64,000 bases of DNA. Source: Robiginitalea aestuariiviva. GTDB taxonomy: Bacteria; Bacteroidota; Bacteroidia; Flavobacteriales; Flavobacteriaceae. Position 1 is the stretch's first letter, and each line of letters begins with the position of its first letter. Below, in pieces: positions 41,606 through 50,575 of this stretch. The notes beneath the pieces are model-generated. The model was not told where the DNA came from and did no database searches. It saw nothing but the letters and a program-made list of their open reading frames with translations. The position numbers and the translations under genes were made by a program. Location of the stretch: NCBI RefSeq assembly GCF_029537735.1, contig NZ_JARPUQ010000002.1, positions 984,240-1,048,239 of the forward strand, read 5' to 3'.

Positions 41606-43810
41606 ATGTATCGTTTTATATTCCTTCTTGCGCTGGCGGCCTTGCACGCCGGGCTCTTAGGCCAGGAACCCCTTCAGGTAGCCCGGGTAAGCGGGATTGT
41701 GTTAGACGGGCATGTAGACGAACCGGCCTGGGAAGCCATTCCGCCCCTGCCCATGGTCCAGTACGAGCCCAATGCCGGGGCATCGCCTACGGAGCGCACG
41801 GAGATCCGCATTGGTTATGATGAGGATTATTTTTATGTATCCCTGAAGGGATACGACCGGGACCCGGACGGAATTCGTGCCACCTCCCTCTACCGCGACC
41901 GCATTTCCGGTTCCGACCACCTTGAGGTGATGCTCGATACCTATAACGATAACCAGTCCGGCTTTATCTTTACGACCACCCCGGCGGGTATCCGAAACGA
42001 CCTGGCAATCTACAATGACGCCACCGGGGGTACCATCTCCTCTTCGAGTTGGGCCAACCGGGACTTTAACACCTTTTGGGACGCCGAGACCACGGTAACC
42101 CCTGAAGGGTGGTTTGCAGAGATCCGGATTCCCTTCAGCAGCCTGCGGTTCCAGGATACGGATGGGCGCGTGGTCATGGGTTTTACGGCCCAGCGGAAAA
42201 TCGCACGCCGCCGCGAACGCCTGGTTTACCCGGCCATTGGCCCTATTACCAATTTTGCCTTCCTGCGGCCTTCCCTGGCGCAGAAGATTGTTTTTGAAGG
42301 CATCCGCCCCAGCCATAAGCTCTATGTAACCCCTTATGTGCTGGGCGGGCATGAACGGGTGCAGGAATTGAACGCGGCTGGCACAGGGTATACCCCGGCT
42401 GAAGACTTTAAACGCAATGCCGGTGCCGATGTAAAACTTTCGCTTACCAATAACCTTACGGCGGATTTTACCGTAAATACTGATTTTGCCCAGGCCGAGG
42501 CGGACGACCAGCAAGTGAACCTCACCCGTTTTTCCTTGTTTTTTCCGGAGAAGCGGCAATTTTTTCTGGAGCGGGCCTCCATCTTCGATTTTCGGACCGG
42601 GGGACTTAGCCGGCTCTTTTTTAGCCGCCGCATCGGACTTACCGGCGATGGCCGGCAGGTGCCGATATGGGGAGGGATGCGGCTAACGGGTCGGATGCAA
42701 TCCTGGGATGTGGGTGTGCTCAATATGCAAACCCAGGCACTGGATTCCCTGCCTTCCGAAAATTTTGGGGCCCTTCGCCTGCGCAAGCGGGTCCTGAACC
42801 AGCATAGCTATATTGGCGGGATGTTTACCAGCCGCCTGGACGGACAGGGTCATGCTAACCTGGCCTATGGCCTGGACGGACTTATCCGCGTTGTGGGGGA
42901 CGACTACCTGACGCTCCAATGGGCGCAGACCTTCGACAACCGGGACCCTATCGATGTCGGAGGGCTGGAAAACGGGCGCCTGGCTGTGGAATTAAACCGC
43001 CGCAGGCGCAAGGGCTTCGGGTATACCCTTGGGGCCATATATTCAGGAGCGGGATATGCCCCGGGGATCGGGTTTGTAGACCGTCGGGATTTTAAATACG
43101 GGGCTGTGGAAGTGTCCCATACCTGGCTGCGGGAGAAAGGGCCCTTTATCTGGCACCAGGGCAAACTTTTGGGCAACGCCTACCTGGCCAACACCGGGGG
43201 GGAGGTGCTCTCCTCCCAGACTGGCGCGGCCTGGACTTTCAGTACCCGCGGCCTGGATAGTGGGGAACTTTCCCTGGTACAGGCCTTCGAACGGCTGCCA
43301 GCTGAATTTCCGCTGGCACAGGGGGGGGTAATTCCGGTGGGCACCTACGACTTCCAGCGGGCCAAAGCAGCCTATACTATGGCCGTAGATAAAAAGCTGC
43401 GCACGGGGGTTTCCCTGGATATGGGTTCCTTTTATGACGGCAGGTTGCTAACCCTGGGGGTAACCCCTTCCTGGTATCAGTCCAAATACCTGCAGTTTAA
43501 TCTGGAATACAGTTACAACCACGGGTATTTCCCGGCCCGGGACCAGCGCCTGGATTTCCACCTGGCTCGGCTGCGGGTGGGGACAGCTTTAAACCGTGAG
43601 ATTTCCACCAATGCTTTTATGCAGTATAACGGGGCTGGGGACCTGCTCACCTTTAACGTGCGCTTCCGCTGGAATTTCAGGGAAGGACAGGACCTGTGGG
43701 TGGTATTCAATTCCGGACGCAATACGGACCGATGGGCCATACAACCGAGGCTACCGGCCTGGCAGTCGCGTTCCTTCCTGGTGAAATACACCCATACGTT
43801 TATTTTTTAA
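41606..43810 (+). CDS. DUF5916 outer-membrane protein with N-terminal CBM9-like domain (copy 1)
   Basis: A 734-residue exported protein, signal peptide ending GLLGQ. Residues ~20-210 resemble the carbohydrate-binding module 9 fold (DGHVDEPAWEAIPPL, IRIGYDEDYFYVSLKGYD). The DUF5916 barrel follows, with the hallmark TDFAQAEADDQQVNLTRFSL and FFPEKRQFFLE. It ends YTHTFIF, a barrel terminus. It is probably a surface binding or transport protein. The ATG at 41606 is chosen because it starts the signal peptide; an upstream in-frame start would cover the gene's leader. A paralogue lies at 44808. Confidence 0.88.
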   Translation: MYRFIFLLALAALHAGLLGQEPLQVARVSGIVLDGHVDEPAWEAIPPLPMVQYEPNAGASPTERTEIRIGYDEDYFYVSLKGYDRDPDGIRATSLYRDRISGSDHLEVMLDTYNDNQSGFIFTTTPAGIRNDLAIYNDATGGTISSSSWANRDFNTFWDAETTVTPEGWFAEIRIPFSSLRFQDTDGRVVMGFTAQRKIARRRERLVYPAIGPITNFAFLRPSLAQKIVFEGIRPSHKLYVTPYVLGGHERVQELNAAGTGYTPAEDFKRNAGADVKLSLTNNLTADFTVNTDFAQAEADDQQVNLTRFSLFFPEKRQFFLERASIFDFRTGGLSRLFFSRRIGLTGDGRQVPIWGGMRLTGRMQSWDVGVLNMQTQALDSLPSENFGALRLRKRVLNQHSYIGGMFTSRLDGQGHANLAYGLDGLIRVVGDDYLTLQWAQTFDNRDPIDVGGLENGRLAVELNRRRRKGFGYTLGAIYSGAGYAPGIGFVDRRDFKYGAVEVSHTWLREKGPFIWHQGKLLGNAYLANTGGEVLSSQTGAAWTFSTRGLDSGELSLVQAFERLPAEFPLAQGGVIPVGTYDFQRAKAAYTMAVDKKLRTGVSLDMGSFYDGRLLTLGVTPSWYQSKYLQFNLEYSYNHGYFPARDQRLDFHLARLRVGTALNREISTNAFMQYNGAGDLLTFNVRFRWNFREGQDLWVVFNSGRNTDRWAIQPRLPAWQSRSFLVKYTHTFIF

Positions 43811-43845
43811 AGAAGCTCAGGCGCCAAGTTAAAAGCATGGCGGTC

Positions 43846-44589
43846 CTACCCTACTACTAAAAGGGATCCCTGAAGTTTTCCAATCATTTTTTTGGCCAGG
43901 CTGCGGTTCACCCCTTTCGGAATACAAAAAAGTCCGGTAGGCACCTTATCCGCAAAAGCGGTCAGGCGTTCCAGGGCATCCCCTTCATCGGTAAACACGA
44001 AATGGTTTCCTGACACCCGGGTTTGGGGTAAGGAGTCCTGCTTTACGCTAAAATACCTCATGGCATCGGATTCCATCTCCAAAAGGGCATCCCAGGGCTC
44101 CAGCTCAATTTCTCCCCGGTCTGCAAATACCCCAACAGTTTCACTGTGCAGGCCTTTTTCCAGATCCACGATGAGCACCGATCCCCGGGCTTCCTCCAAG
44201 ACCCATTCCGTAAGCCGGTCGCCTAATAAGCCGCCGAGTTTCGGGCGGCGGCGCCCCAACACGACCACATGAGGGTTGCTCTCGCGAATGGTTTCCCGTA
44301 CCCCGGAACTGATATGGGAGTAAATCAGGTTACAGGTGGCAGGAACGGGCAGGTCCTTACACAGGGCTTTCAGTTGCTCCGCGGTATTCCCGTAATCCTG
44401 GTAGAGTTCCTTCTTGGCCGAGAACTGGTTGTCCTGGCGAATGGCTTTGGCCGGCTCTTTAACGTGCAGGACGGCAAGGGGAACCTGCATTTTCTCTGCA
44501 ATGCGGGCTGCCTGGTCCAACAAGATGCGGCTACTTTCATCTAAGGTGGTCAAGGCAAGGACGCCCCTGTTCGTATTCGAGTTAGGCAT
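43846..44589 (-). CDS. Universal stress protein family
   Basis: A 247-residue protein. The first half is a UspA domain: GVLALTTLDESSRILLDQAA, VPLAVLHVKEPA, and the ATP-loop-like segment GRRRPKLGGLLGDRLTEWV followed by GSVLIVD. The second half (~150-247) looks like a degenerate second Usp domain ending GKLQGSLLVVG. Members respond to starvation or respiratory stress. It stands between the two DUF5916 genes on the opposite strand. Confidence 0.85.
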   Translation of the reverse strand: MPNSNTNRGVLALTTLDESSRILLDQAARIAEKMQVPLAVLHVKEPAKAIRQDNQFSAKKELYQDYGNTAEQLKALCKDLPVPATCNLIYSHISSGVRETIRESNPHVVVLGRRRPKLGGLLGDRLTEWVLEEARGSVLIVDLEKGLHSETVGVFADRGEIELEPWDALLEMESDAMRYFSVKQDSLPQTRVSGNHFVFTDEGDALERLTAFADKVPTGLFCIPKGVNRSLAKKMIGKLQGSLLVVG

Positions 44590-44766
44590 AGTTCGGTTTT
44601 AGGATATGTCCTTAATATAATCAACTGCTGGAAATGGCTTCGGGTTTTAACCTTTTCTTGACATGTTTACCGAAATTCCGCTCCGAATTAAAGGCCCCTT
44701 GGAAGGCTAGTCTGTCTTCCGGGAAAACGGGTGGGGGTTTTGTTTTGCCGGTATGGTTAAAAATGT

Positions 44767-44785
44767 GTGTTTAACACTATATTTG
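44767..44785 (+). promoter_or_regulatory. Operator-like palindrome abutting the -7 box of the second DUF5916 gene
   Basis: GTGTTTAACAC (44767-44777, an odd palindrome) is directly followed by TATATTTG (44778-44785), an exact TAnnTTTG box. Related palindromes lie upstream of the fasciclin gene and of the 73-aa gene, so a shared repressor is possible. Confidence 0.4.
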
Positions 44786-44807
44786 AGACTTAAACCAACC
44801 GTTTACC

Positions 44808-47033
44808 ATGAAAAGTCCTTGCCTATCCCTGTTTGTGTGGATTTTTGTTCTTTCCGCTTCCCCTGTGCTTGCCCAGAATTCCAGGCCCGGAGACAGCCTT
44901 GCTTCCCGTCCCGCTTACCAGGCAGTGCGCCTGGAAAACGAGCCCCAGGTAGATGGGGATATCCTGGGAGACCCCGTTTGGCAGGCTATCCCGGCCATTG
45001 AGGATTTACAGCAGATCCGCCCGAATTACGGGGCTCCGGTAAGTGAGCGGACGGCAGTACGCATTGCCTACTCCCGCAGCACATTTTATGTAGGGGTGGT
45101 GTGTTACGACAAGGATCCGGATAAAATCGTAATCTCGGATTCCCGCCGCGATGCCGACCTGAACGACGAAGACAGCTTCCTCTTTATCATCGATACCTAC
45201 CATGACCGGCAAAACGGTTTCCTTTTCGGAACGAACGCCCAGGGCATGGAATACGATGCCCAGATCGACAATGAGGGTAAGGGAAATTTTAACGCCAACC
45301 GCCAGCAGGGCGGGGTTATTGGGGGTACCAATCTAAACTGGGATGCCACCTGGACCGTGAAGACCCAGGTGGGCAACTACGGGTGGAGTGCCGAATTTGC
45401 TATTCCTTTGCGCTCCCTGCGGTTTGCCTCCGGCGACCTCAAGACCTGGGGTCTGAACTTCCAGCGCAACATCGCCAAGAATACCGAAACGGCGTTCTGG
45501 GCCAACCTGCCCCTGGGCTTTGACCTGAAGCGGATTTCCCTGGCCGGGCAGCTCACCGGGCTTAGCCTGCAAAACCCAGGGAACCTGAAACTGATTCCCT
45601 ACGTTCTGGGGCAGGCGGTGCGCGATCAGTCTGTATCCCCTACCGAAACGGACACCCGGGCGGATGCCGGGCTTGATGTGAAATACAGCGTAACCCCCAG
45701 CCTCACCCTGGACCTCACTTACAATACGGATTTTGCCCAGGTAGAGGTAGACGACCAGCAGGTCAACCTGGACCGGTTTAATTTGTTCTTCCCGGAAAAA
45801 CGGGCATTCTTTTTGGAAAACGCCGGGCAATTTACCGTAGGCAGCCCCGGAGAAGTAGATCTGTTTTTTAGCCGTAAAATTGGGCTTTCTGCAGATGGAA
45901 GCGTGGTGCCCATCATTGGGGGTGGCAGGCTCTCGGGCAAGGTGGGGAGCACCAACATCGGGTTGCTCAGTATGTTTACCGAGGCTGTTGAAGGCTCCGG
46001 GATAGAGGAAAACAATTTCTCTGTGGCCCGGGTAAACCACAATTTTCCCGGGACGCGCTCGGCCCTGGGCGGCATTTTCATTAACCGGGCCGGTCTGGGT
46101 AGTGCCCCGGACGATTACAACCGGGTGTATGCCGTGGATGGCAAATGGGGGATCGGGAACAAGGCAGAGGTGACGGGCTTCCTGGCCAAGAGCCTTACCC
46201 CGGGGATCGATTCACGCGACCACGCCTTTAAACTGACGGCCAATTACAACTGGGCCGGATGGAACCTCACGGCCGGCTATACCGAGGTAGGCGAAGGCTT
46301 TAACCCCGAGGTGGGCTTCCTGCAGCGGACGGCCTTCCGCAAACCGGAATTATTGATTTTCAAGGCCCACCGCCTTAAAAATGCCGGGAATTTCCTGGAA
46401 ATACGCCCCCACACCTCCTATAGGGGGTATTGGAATTTCCAGGACCAGCTGGTCACGAGTTTCTGGCACATCGACAACCACTGGGTTTGGCGCAGCGGCT
46501 TTGAGGTACACACCGGCATCAATTTAACGGCAGAAAACGTCTTGCAGCCTTTTAACCTCGCCGGGCTTCCTGTGCCTGTGGGGTATTATAACAATGAAGA
46601 ACTGCAACTGGTGGTCATTACCAACCCCAACAATGCCTTTTCCCTGAGCACCCGGACGTTTATCGGGGGGTATTTTGACGGGAAACGCATCTCCAACAGC
46701 GGGACGGCCAACTTCCGGGTGGGCGACCGTTTCAATTCATCCCTCACTTTCAGCCACAACGATATCAAACTGGGCAGCGGGGATGTGACCGCCCTGGTCG
46801 GGGGGTTGCGCCTCTCCTACTCCTTTACGCCAAGGATGTTTATACAGAGCCTGATCCAGCGCAACAACGTCTCGGAAATCACTTCGGTAAATGCCCGTTT
46901 CGGGTGGCTGCAGAATGCGAATACCGGACTGTTTGTGGTGTTCAACATCGTGAAAGACGATAATTTGCTGGACGCCCTGAATAACCAGGTGCTCACCATT
47001 AAATACACCCACCGGTTCGATCTGGTGAAATAA
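44808..47033 (+). CDS. DUF5916 outer-membrane protein with N-terminal CBM9-like domain (copy 2)
   Basis: A 741-residue exported protein with signal peptide ending PVLAQ. It shares the layout of the gene at 41606: a CBM9-like part (VDGDILGDPVWQAIPAI, VRIAYSRSTFYVGVVCYD), the hallmark TDFAQVEVDDQQVNLDRFNL, FFPEKRAFFLE and a C-terminal barrel. Extensive divergence indicates an old duplication or separate arrival. Stop is 4 bp from the convergent EamA gene. The likely role is outer-membrane handling of glycans or peptides, by family analogy only. Confidence 0.88.
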   Translation: MKSPCLSLFVWIFVLSASPVLAQNSRPGDSLASRPAYQAVRLENEPQVDGDILGDPVWQAIPAIEDLQQIRPNYGAPVSERTAVRIAYSRSTFYVGVVCYDKDPDKIVISDSRRDADLNDEDSFLFIIDTYHDRQNGFLFGTNAQGMEYDAQIDNEGKGNFNANRQQGGVIGGTNLNWDATWTVKTQVGNYGWSAEFAIPLRSLRFASGDLKTWGLNFQRNIAKNTETAFWANLPLGFDLKRISLAGQLTGLSLQNPGNLKLIPYVLGQAVRDQSVSPTETDTRADAGLDVKYSVTPSLTLDLTYNTDFAQVEVDDQQVNLDRFNLFFPEKRAFFLENAGQFTVGSPGEVDLFFSRKIGLSADGSVVPIIGGGRLSGKVGSTNIGLLSMFTEAVEGSGIEENNFSVARVNHNFPGTRSALGGIFINRAGLGSAPDDYNRVYAVDGKWGIGNKAEVTGFLAKSLTPGIDSRDHAFKLTANYNWAGWNLTAGYTEVGEGFNPEVGFLQRTAFRKPELLIFKAHRLKNAGNFLEIRPHTSYRGYWNFQDQLVTSFWHIDNHWVWRSGFEVHTGINLTAENVLQPFNLAGLPVPVGYYNNEELQLVVITNPNNAFSLSTRTFIGGYFDGKRISNSGTANFRVGDRFNSSLTFSHNDIKLGSGDVTALVGGLRLSYSFTPRMFIQSLIQRNNVSEITSVNARFGWLQNANTGLFVVFNIVKDDNLLDALNNQVLTIKYTHRFDLVK

Positions 47034-47036
47034 TCC

Positions 47037-47963
47037 CTAATGGGCTTTGCTGCGGAACCACCGGGACCTGATCGGGTTGCGGTGTACGTTGATGAAGTAG
47101 ACCCCGGTAAGCAGGATAACAGCGGCCACAACGGACTGGGCGCTAATGGTTTCGTCCAGGTAGAGCCAGCCAAAAAGCATGGCCACAATGGGGTTTACAT
47201 AGGTGTTGGTGGACACCTTTTCCGGGGAGACGGTTTTCAGCAGGAAATTAAAGGCGGTAAAGGCGGCAATACTGCCAAATAATATAAGCAGCAGCATAGA
47301 CCAGTGGGTTTGGGCCTGCCAGTCCAGGGGATTGGTCCAGGTTTCCCCTAAGGCCCAGCTCATCCCCATCAGCATCACCCCGCCGGTGGCCATCTGGTAA
47401 CCTGTATTAACAAAGGTATTTCGCGGCAGGTCTGCCGTTCCCACAAAAAGGCTGCCATAGCCCCAGGCCAGCATGGCCGCAAAAATCATGGCCACCCCTG
47501 CCCAGGCGTATTGATCGCGGATTACGGCGTCCTGGTTTACCAAAAGGTAAATCCCCAGGATGCCCAGCAGGATGCCGATCATGGACATAGGGCGGATGGC
47601 CTGCCCCCGGATACCCCACATCATCAGCAGTACAATCAGGGGCTGGGCCGAAATCTCCAGGGCTGCAAAATTGCTGTCCACGTATTTCAGGGCCCAAACC
47701 ACTACCCCATTCCCGAAGCTTAAAAACAGGAAACCGGCCACGGCTGTATTCCACAATTGCCGCGGGGTGATCTTCAGGCTTTTGCCCATGAGGGCTGCCA
47801 GGCCAAAAATAAGGACGCTGGCAATCGTGAACCGGAACCCGGCCAACATAAAGGGCGGCAATTCAGAAACAGCTACTTTGTTGAGCAGGTAGGTAGATCC
47901 CCAGATCACGTAAATCGCAAAAAACGACAACAGGACCAGGATGCGCTGGGAGCGGTTTTCCAT
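47037..47963 (-). CDS. DMT-superfamily transporter (EamA, YedA-like)
   Basis: A 308-residue protein with ten membrane helices made of two EamA repeats: WGSTYLLNKVAVSELPPFML in the first, and VSTNTYVNPIVAMLFGWLYL in the second. The family exports amino acids or other small metabolites across the inner membrane. It is convergent with the DUF5916 gene and has no terminator visible between them. Confidence 0.9.
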   Translation of the reverse strand: MENRSQRILVLLSFFAIYVIWGSTYLLNKVAVSELPPFMLAGFRFTIASVLIFGLAALMGKSLKITPRQLWNTAVAGFLFLSFGNGVVVWALKYVDSNFAALEISAQPLIVLLMMWGIRGQAIRPMSMIGILLGILGIYLLVNQDAVIRDQYAWAGVAMIFAAMLAWGYGSLFVGTADLPRNTFVNTGYQMATGGVMLMGMSWALGETWTNPLDWQAQTHWSMLLLILFGSIAAFTAFNFLLKTVSPEKVSTNTYVNPIVAMLFGWLYLDETISAQSVVAAVILLTGVYFINVHRNPIRSRWFRSKAH

Positions 47964-48075
47964 TCCGCAATATTAGCACATTCCCGGATGCCAAAAGATA
48001 ACCGGCACTGGGAATTTCCTCCTGTTACGTAACAATGAAGGCATGTTGTTCGTCTTTGGGGTAAAGGCAACCGAT

Positions 48076-48189
48076 ATGAAAGCCCTGAATATGCAATTCG
48101 ACTGGCGAAGCCTGAGGTATACCCCAGCAGAGGGATGGCGATTTAAGCGCATGTACCAGGTTCGGTTACAGACCACCCCCATGGCTTAA
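48076..48189 (+). CDS. Possible 37-codon basic small protein
   Basis: A frame beginning ATG at 48076 codes 37 residues rich in Arg and Trp/Tyr (DWRSLRYTPAEGWRFKRMYQ in the middle). It has a net charge of about +5 and is in an otherwise empty 348-bp gap. Its length equals that of the tandem small genes at 50411 and 50576, and it shares TPxExxRF with them, but a stretch this short can match by chance. No start context is visible. Confidence 0.25.
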   Translation: MKALNMQFDWRSLRYTPAEGWRFKRMYQVRLQTTPMA

Positions 48190-48232
48190 CACCCATTCAC
48201 ATCCTTTTTCGAATGTTTAACGATAATACAAG

Positions 48233-48244
48233 ATGTTTAAACAT
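48233..48244. promoter_or_regulatory. 12-bp palindrome upstream of the fasciclin gene
   Basis: ATGTTTAAACAT is a perfect palindrome, with a partial copy AATGTTTAACG about 15 bp upstream. Similar elements occur at 49249-49280 and 44767-44777. It lies about 30 bp before the -7 box at 48275. Confidence 0.4.
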
Positions 48245-48274
48245 TAAATTAGAAGGTAATGACTCTCATTTGCC

Positions 48275-48282
48275 TAATTTTG
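48275..48282 (+). promoter_or_regulatory. -7 promoter box of the fasciclin gene
   Basis: TAATTTTG is an exact match to TAnnTTTG, 29 nt upstream of the ATG at 48312. No good -33 element is visible. Confidence 0.4.
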
Positions 48283-48311
48283 AGGTGTTTAACTGAAAAA
48301 ATAAGAAGCAG

Positions 48312-48890
48312 ATGAAAAAGATTACGATCGGGGCCCTGGCCCTGACCACCCTGCTGGCCCTTTCCTGCGGCCAGTCCCAAAAGAATTCAGAACCCACGGC
48401 CAGTCTTGCCCAGAACCAGGAAATGGCGCAAGAGGCCTGGAATTCGGACCCTACCCTGGTAGGCGTAGCCAGTAACAACGAGCAATTCTCTACGCTGGTG
48501 GCTGCAATCGGGGCCGCAGACCTGGCCGGCACCCTGAATTCCCCAGGGCCTTTTACCGTCTTTGCTCCTACCAATGAAGCATTTGAAAAATTGCCCCCGG
48601 CTACCCTGGAAAACCTGTTACAACCAGAAAACCGTTCGAAACTGATTCAAATCCTGACCTACCATGTGGTGCCGGGAAAATATACGGCAAGTCAGGTGAT
48701 GGAGGCTATCAAGGCCAATAACAATGCCTTCCCGGTAGAAACCGTGGAGGGATCAGTTATTACCCTGAGCCTGGAAGAGGGCGCCGTGGTCCTGACCGAT
48801 GCAAAAGGAAGTACCAGTACCGTTACCACGGCAGACGTAGAGGCATCCAATGGGATTATCCACGTTATTGATACTGTGGTGCTGCCTTAG
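48312..48890 (+). CDS. Fasciclin-domain lipoprotein
   Basis: A 192-residue lipoprotein (lipobox ALSC). After a Gln/Ser-rich linker, residues ~55-190 form a fasciclin (FAS1) domain: STLVAAIGAADLAGTLN, GPFTVFAPTNEAFEKLP (the FAS1 H1 box), YHVVPGKYTA and IHVIDTVVLP. FAS1 domains mediate adhesion. The gene has an exact -7 box, an operator-like palindrome upstream and a strong terminator downstream. Confidence 0.93.
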   Translation: MKKITIGALALTTLLALSCGQSQKNSEPTASLAQNQEMAQEAWNSDPTLVGVASNNEQFSTLVAAIGAADLAGTLNSPGPFTVFAPTNEAFEKLPPATLENLLQPENRSKLIQILTYHVVPGKYTASQVMEAIKANNNAFPVETVEGSVITLSLEEGAVVLTDAKGSTSTVTTADVEASNGIIHVIDTVVLP

Positions 48891-48912
48891 GGTTTGCCGG
48901 TATATCCATTAA

Positions 48913-48946
48913 AAAATCGCCCCGATCCGGGGCGATTTTCTTTTTC
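48913..48946 (+). terminator. Intrinsic terminator after the fasciclin gene
   Basis: A perfect 12-bp stem (AAAATCGCCCCG / CGGGGCGATTTT) with loop ATC is followed by CTTTTTC. It can work in both directions because of the flanking A and T runs. Confidence 0.85.
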
Positions 48947-48972
48947 ATAGCATGTGTTGAAATATGATGGGG

Positions 48973-49194
48973 TCAGACAGTAAGCTGAGGCTTAAGGCGG
49001 GATTCCACCTTCCTTTTGATTTCCGTGAGCCGTTTCATTACATCCATCAGATGCTGGTCACGGTTCTTCTTATAAACCTCGTTGATCTCCAAAATAAGAT
49101 TTTTCAGATCGCGGGAGGCCTGAACCCTGTCGCTGGTCGAAATCCGAGACCATTTCCGGTTCTCAAACTCGCTGGCTTTTTCCAGTAATTCCAT
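48973..49194 (-). CDS. Small helical hypothetical protein
   Basis: A 73-residue charged protein, almost wholly helical (SRISTSDRVQASRDLKNLIL, then MDVMKRLTEIKRKVE). No signal peptide or membrane segment. I do not recognise a family. Two copies of a TGTTTAAACA-like element lie upstream, like the one before the fasciclin gene, so the two genes may share a regulator. Confidence 0.65.
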   Translation of the reverse strand: MELLEKASEFENRKWSRISTSDRVQASRDLKNLILEINEVYKKNRDQHLMDVMKRLTEIKRKVESRLKPQLTV

Positions 49195-49248
49195 ATGGGT
49201 AAGGATTATATTTAAGGTTTACGAGGTCAAGATAGCCAATCCCATCAC

Positions 49249-49280
49249 ATGTTTAAAATGATTAACAAAAGTTTAAACAT
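49249..49280. promoter_or_regulatory. Two near-copies of the ATGTTTAAACAT element
   Basis: ATGTTTAAAATG (49249-49260) and AGTTTAAACAT (49270-49280) lie upstream of the 73-aa gene and repeat the fasciclin-gene palindrome. Confidence 0.35.
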
Positions 49281-49311
49281 CCCATACAGAAAGACATTCT
49301 GTTTCTGCGGG

Positions 49312-50064
49312 TCAATGCATGTAACTCCCTGCATTTACATCTACTACGGTACCGGTGGCATGGTCCATCTGCCCGGAGCACATAAAGCCAATCAGGGGGG
49401 CTACATCTTCCGGTCGGGTTAGGGTATTCAAGGCAATTTCGTCCAGGACACGCTGCTCCCCGTGCTCGGCAATAAAGGCCTCGGCCATGGCCGTACGGGT
49501 AAACCCGGGGGCCACCACCATGGCGGTAATGTTCTCTTTTCCAAAGGAACGCGCCACCGATCGCGCCAGGGAGGTAAGCCCGCCTTTAGAGGCCGCATAG
49601 GCCAGGTAGGCATCGGTTTCGCCCCTGAAGGCCGCACGGCTGCCAATATAGATCAGGCGTCCCCCACCCTGCGCGCGGAAATGCAGGATGGCCCTGTGGG
49701 TCAGGAGCCCTGGGGCATCCAGGTTAATGGCCAGGGTTGTTTTCCAGGTTTCCCACCAGGCTTCCGGGGTCTGGGAAGGCAGATGGGACAGGAACACGCC
49801 GGCATTGAGTACCACAGTATCGATATGTCCGAGGGCCGTTACGGCTGTATCCCAGAGCCTGGCGACTTCTTCCGGCGCCTCCAGGTTGGCCTGCAGGGGT
49901 ACCCCCTGGCTTTCAAATCCTTCCAGGAGCTTGAGGGCGGCCTCCTTATTACGATTGTAGTGCAGCCCAACGCGTGCACCCTGCTCCAGCAAATAGCGGG
50001 CAATGGCCGCGCCAATGCCCTGGGAAGCACCGGTAACCAGTATGTTTTGTCCGTGAAGATCCAT
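49312..50064 (-). CDS. SDR-family oxidoreductase (FabG-like 3-oxoacyl-ACP reductase type)
   Basis: A 250-residue short-chain dehydrogenase. The cofactor motif ILVTGASQGIGAAIARYL, NAGVFLS, the catalytic IYIGSRAAFRG serine and YAASKGG (Tyr-x-x-x-Lys), and the end region CSGQMDHATGTVVDVNAG are all present. It uses NAD(P)H; FabG-like sequence suggests a 3-oxoacyl or related ketone. It is monocistronic as far as can be seen. Confidence 0.9.
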   Translation of the reverse strand: MDLHGQNILVTGASQGIGAAIARYLLEQGARVGLHYNRNKEAALKLLEGFESQGVPLQANLEAPEEVARLWDTAVTALGHIDTVVLNAGVFLSHLPSQTPEAWWETWKTTLAINLDAPGLLTHRAILHFRAQGGGRLIYIGSRAAFRGETDAYLAYAASKGGLTSLARSVARSFGKENITAMVVAPGFTRTAMAEAFIAEHGEQRVLDEIALNTLTRPEDVAPLIGFMCSGQMDHATGTVVDVNAGSYMH

Positions 50065-50410
50065 GTTTGCATTTTCCCCGAAGGTAGGCAGTTTACTGCA
50101 TTATTCCAATGGGATTCTCCGTACAGCATAAGCCTTGTCGATTCCTTTATAGTCCCCGGGGTTACCCCCCTGCACTACCCGCTTTAAGGCATAAATATGT
50201 TAAAAATTGCTTAAGATGGTACCTTTTTATGCAAGGTACTGTAACAATTTAAAAACTCAACCGTCTTATCAGTGTAACCGCAAAGGGAAGAAGCCATGAA
50301 GGCACAGGCAAAACATCTTGAAATCAAACAGGTCTTCTTCCTGGGATTCGGATGGAACACCTCCCAGGCCGCGGTAAAACAGAAAAACATCATCAAAAAA
50401 ACATATCGTC
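50065..50410. other. Intergenic leader region of the tandem small genes
   Basis: About 345 bp without a convincing gene. It holds TACCTTTT near 50220, a near match to the -7 box. Its last ~55 nt (from CAGGCCGCGG to GTCATGAAA) match the spacer between the two small genes, with the shared string AAAACAG and CATCATCAAAAAA. A 43-codon frame from 50296 overlaps the first small gene and is probably not coding. Confidence 0.4.
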
Positions 50411-50524
50411 ATGAAAACCTCTTTTAAATCTACACCCACCGATGCCCGCAGATTTACCTATTTCTCAAGCTTTAAGGGCAGCCCCAGGGTACGTTGGTCC
50501 GCCAGCAGGAATTATACTTCCTAA
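50411..50524 (+). CDS. Small basic protein, tandem copy 1 (37 aa)
   Basis: A 37-codon gene, too short for routine calling. Segments: MKTSFKSTPT, DARRFTYFSSFKG, RVRWSASRNY. It is identical to copy 2 (50576) at 23 of 37 positions with no gaps. Several identical residues use different codons (for example Arg CGC/CGG, Tyr TAT/TAC, Val GTA/GTG), as expected for selected protein sequence. Net charge about +7, no signal peptide, aromatic-rich centre. Upstream leader is shared with copy 2. Function unknown; it could bind RNA, DNA or ribosome. Confidence 0.75.
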   Translation: MKTSFKSTPTDARRFTYFSSFKGSPRVRWSASRNYTS

Positions 50525-50575
50525 GGCCGTCAAAACAGCAACGATCTCATCATCATCATCAAAAAACAAACAGTC

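Noticed and set aside
50296-50427. A 43-codon frame directly upstream of the tandem small genes
   Set aside because: It overlaps the first small gene by 17 bp and its product does not resemble the pair. Only the leader sequence is shared, so it is treated as leader, possibly a decayed copy.
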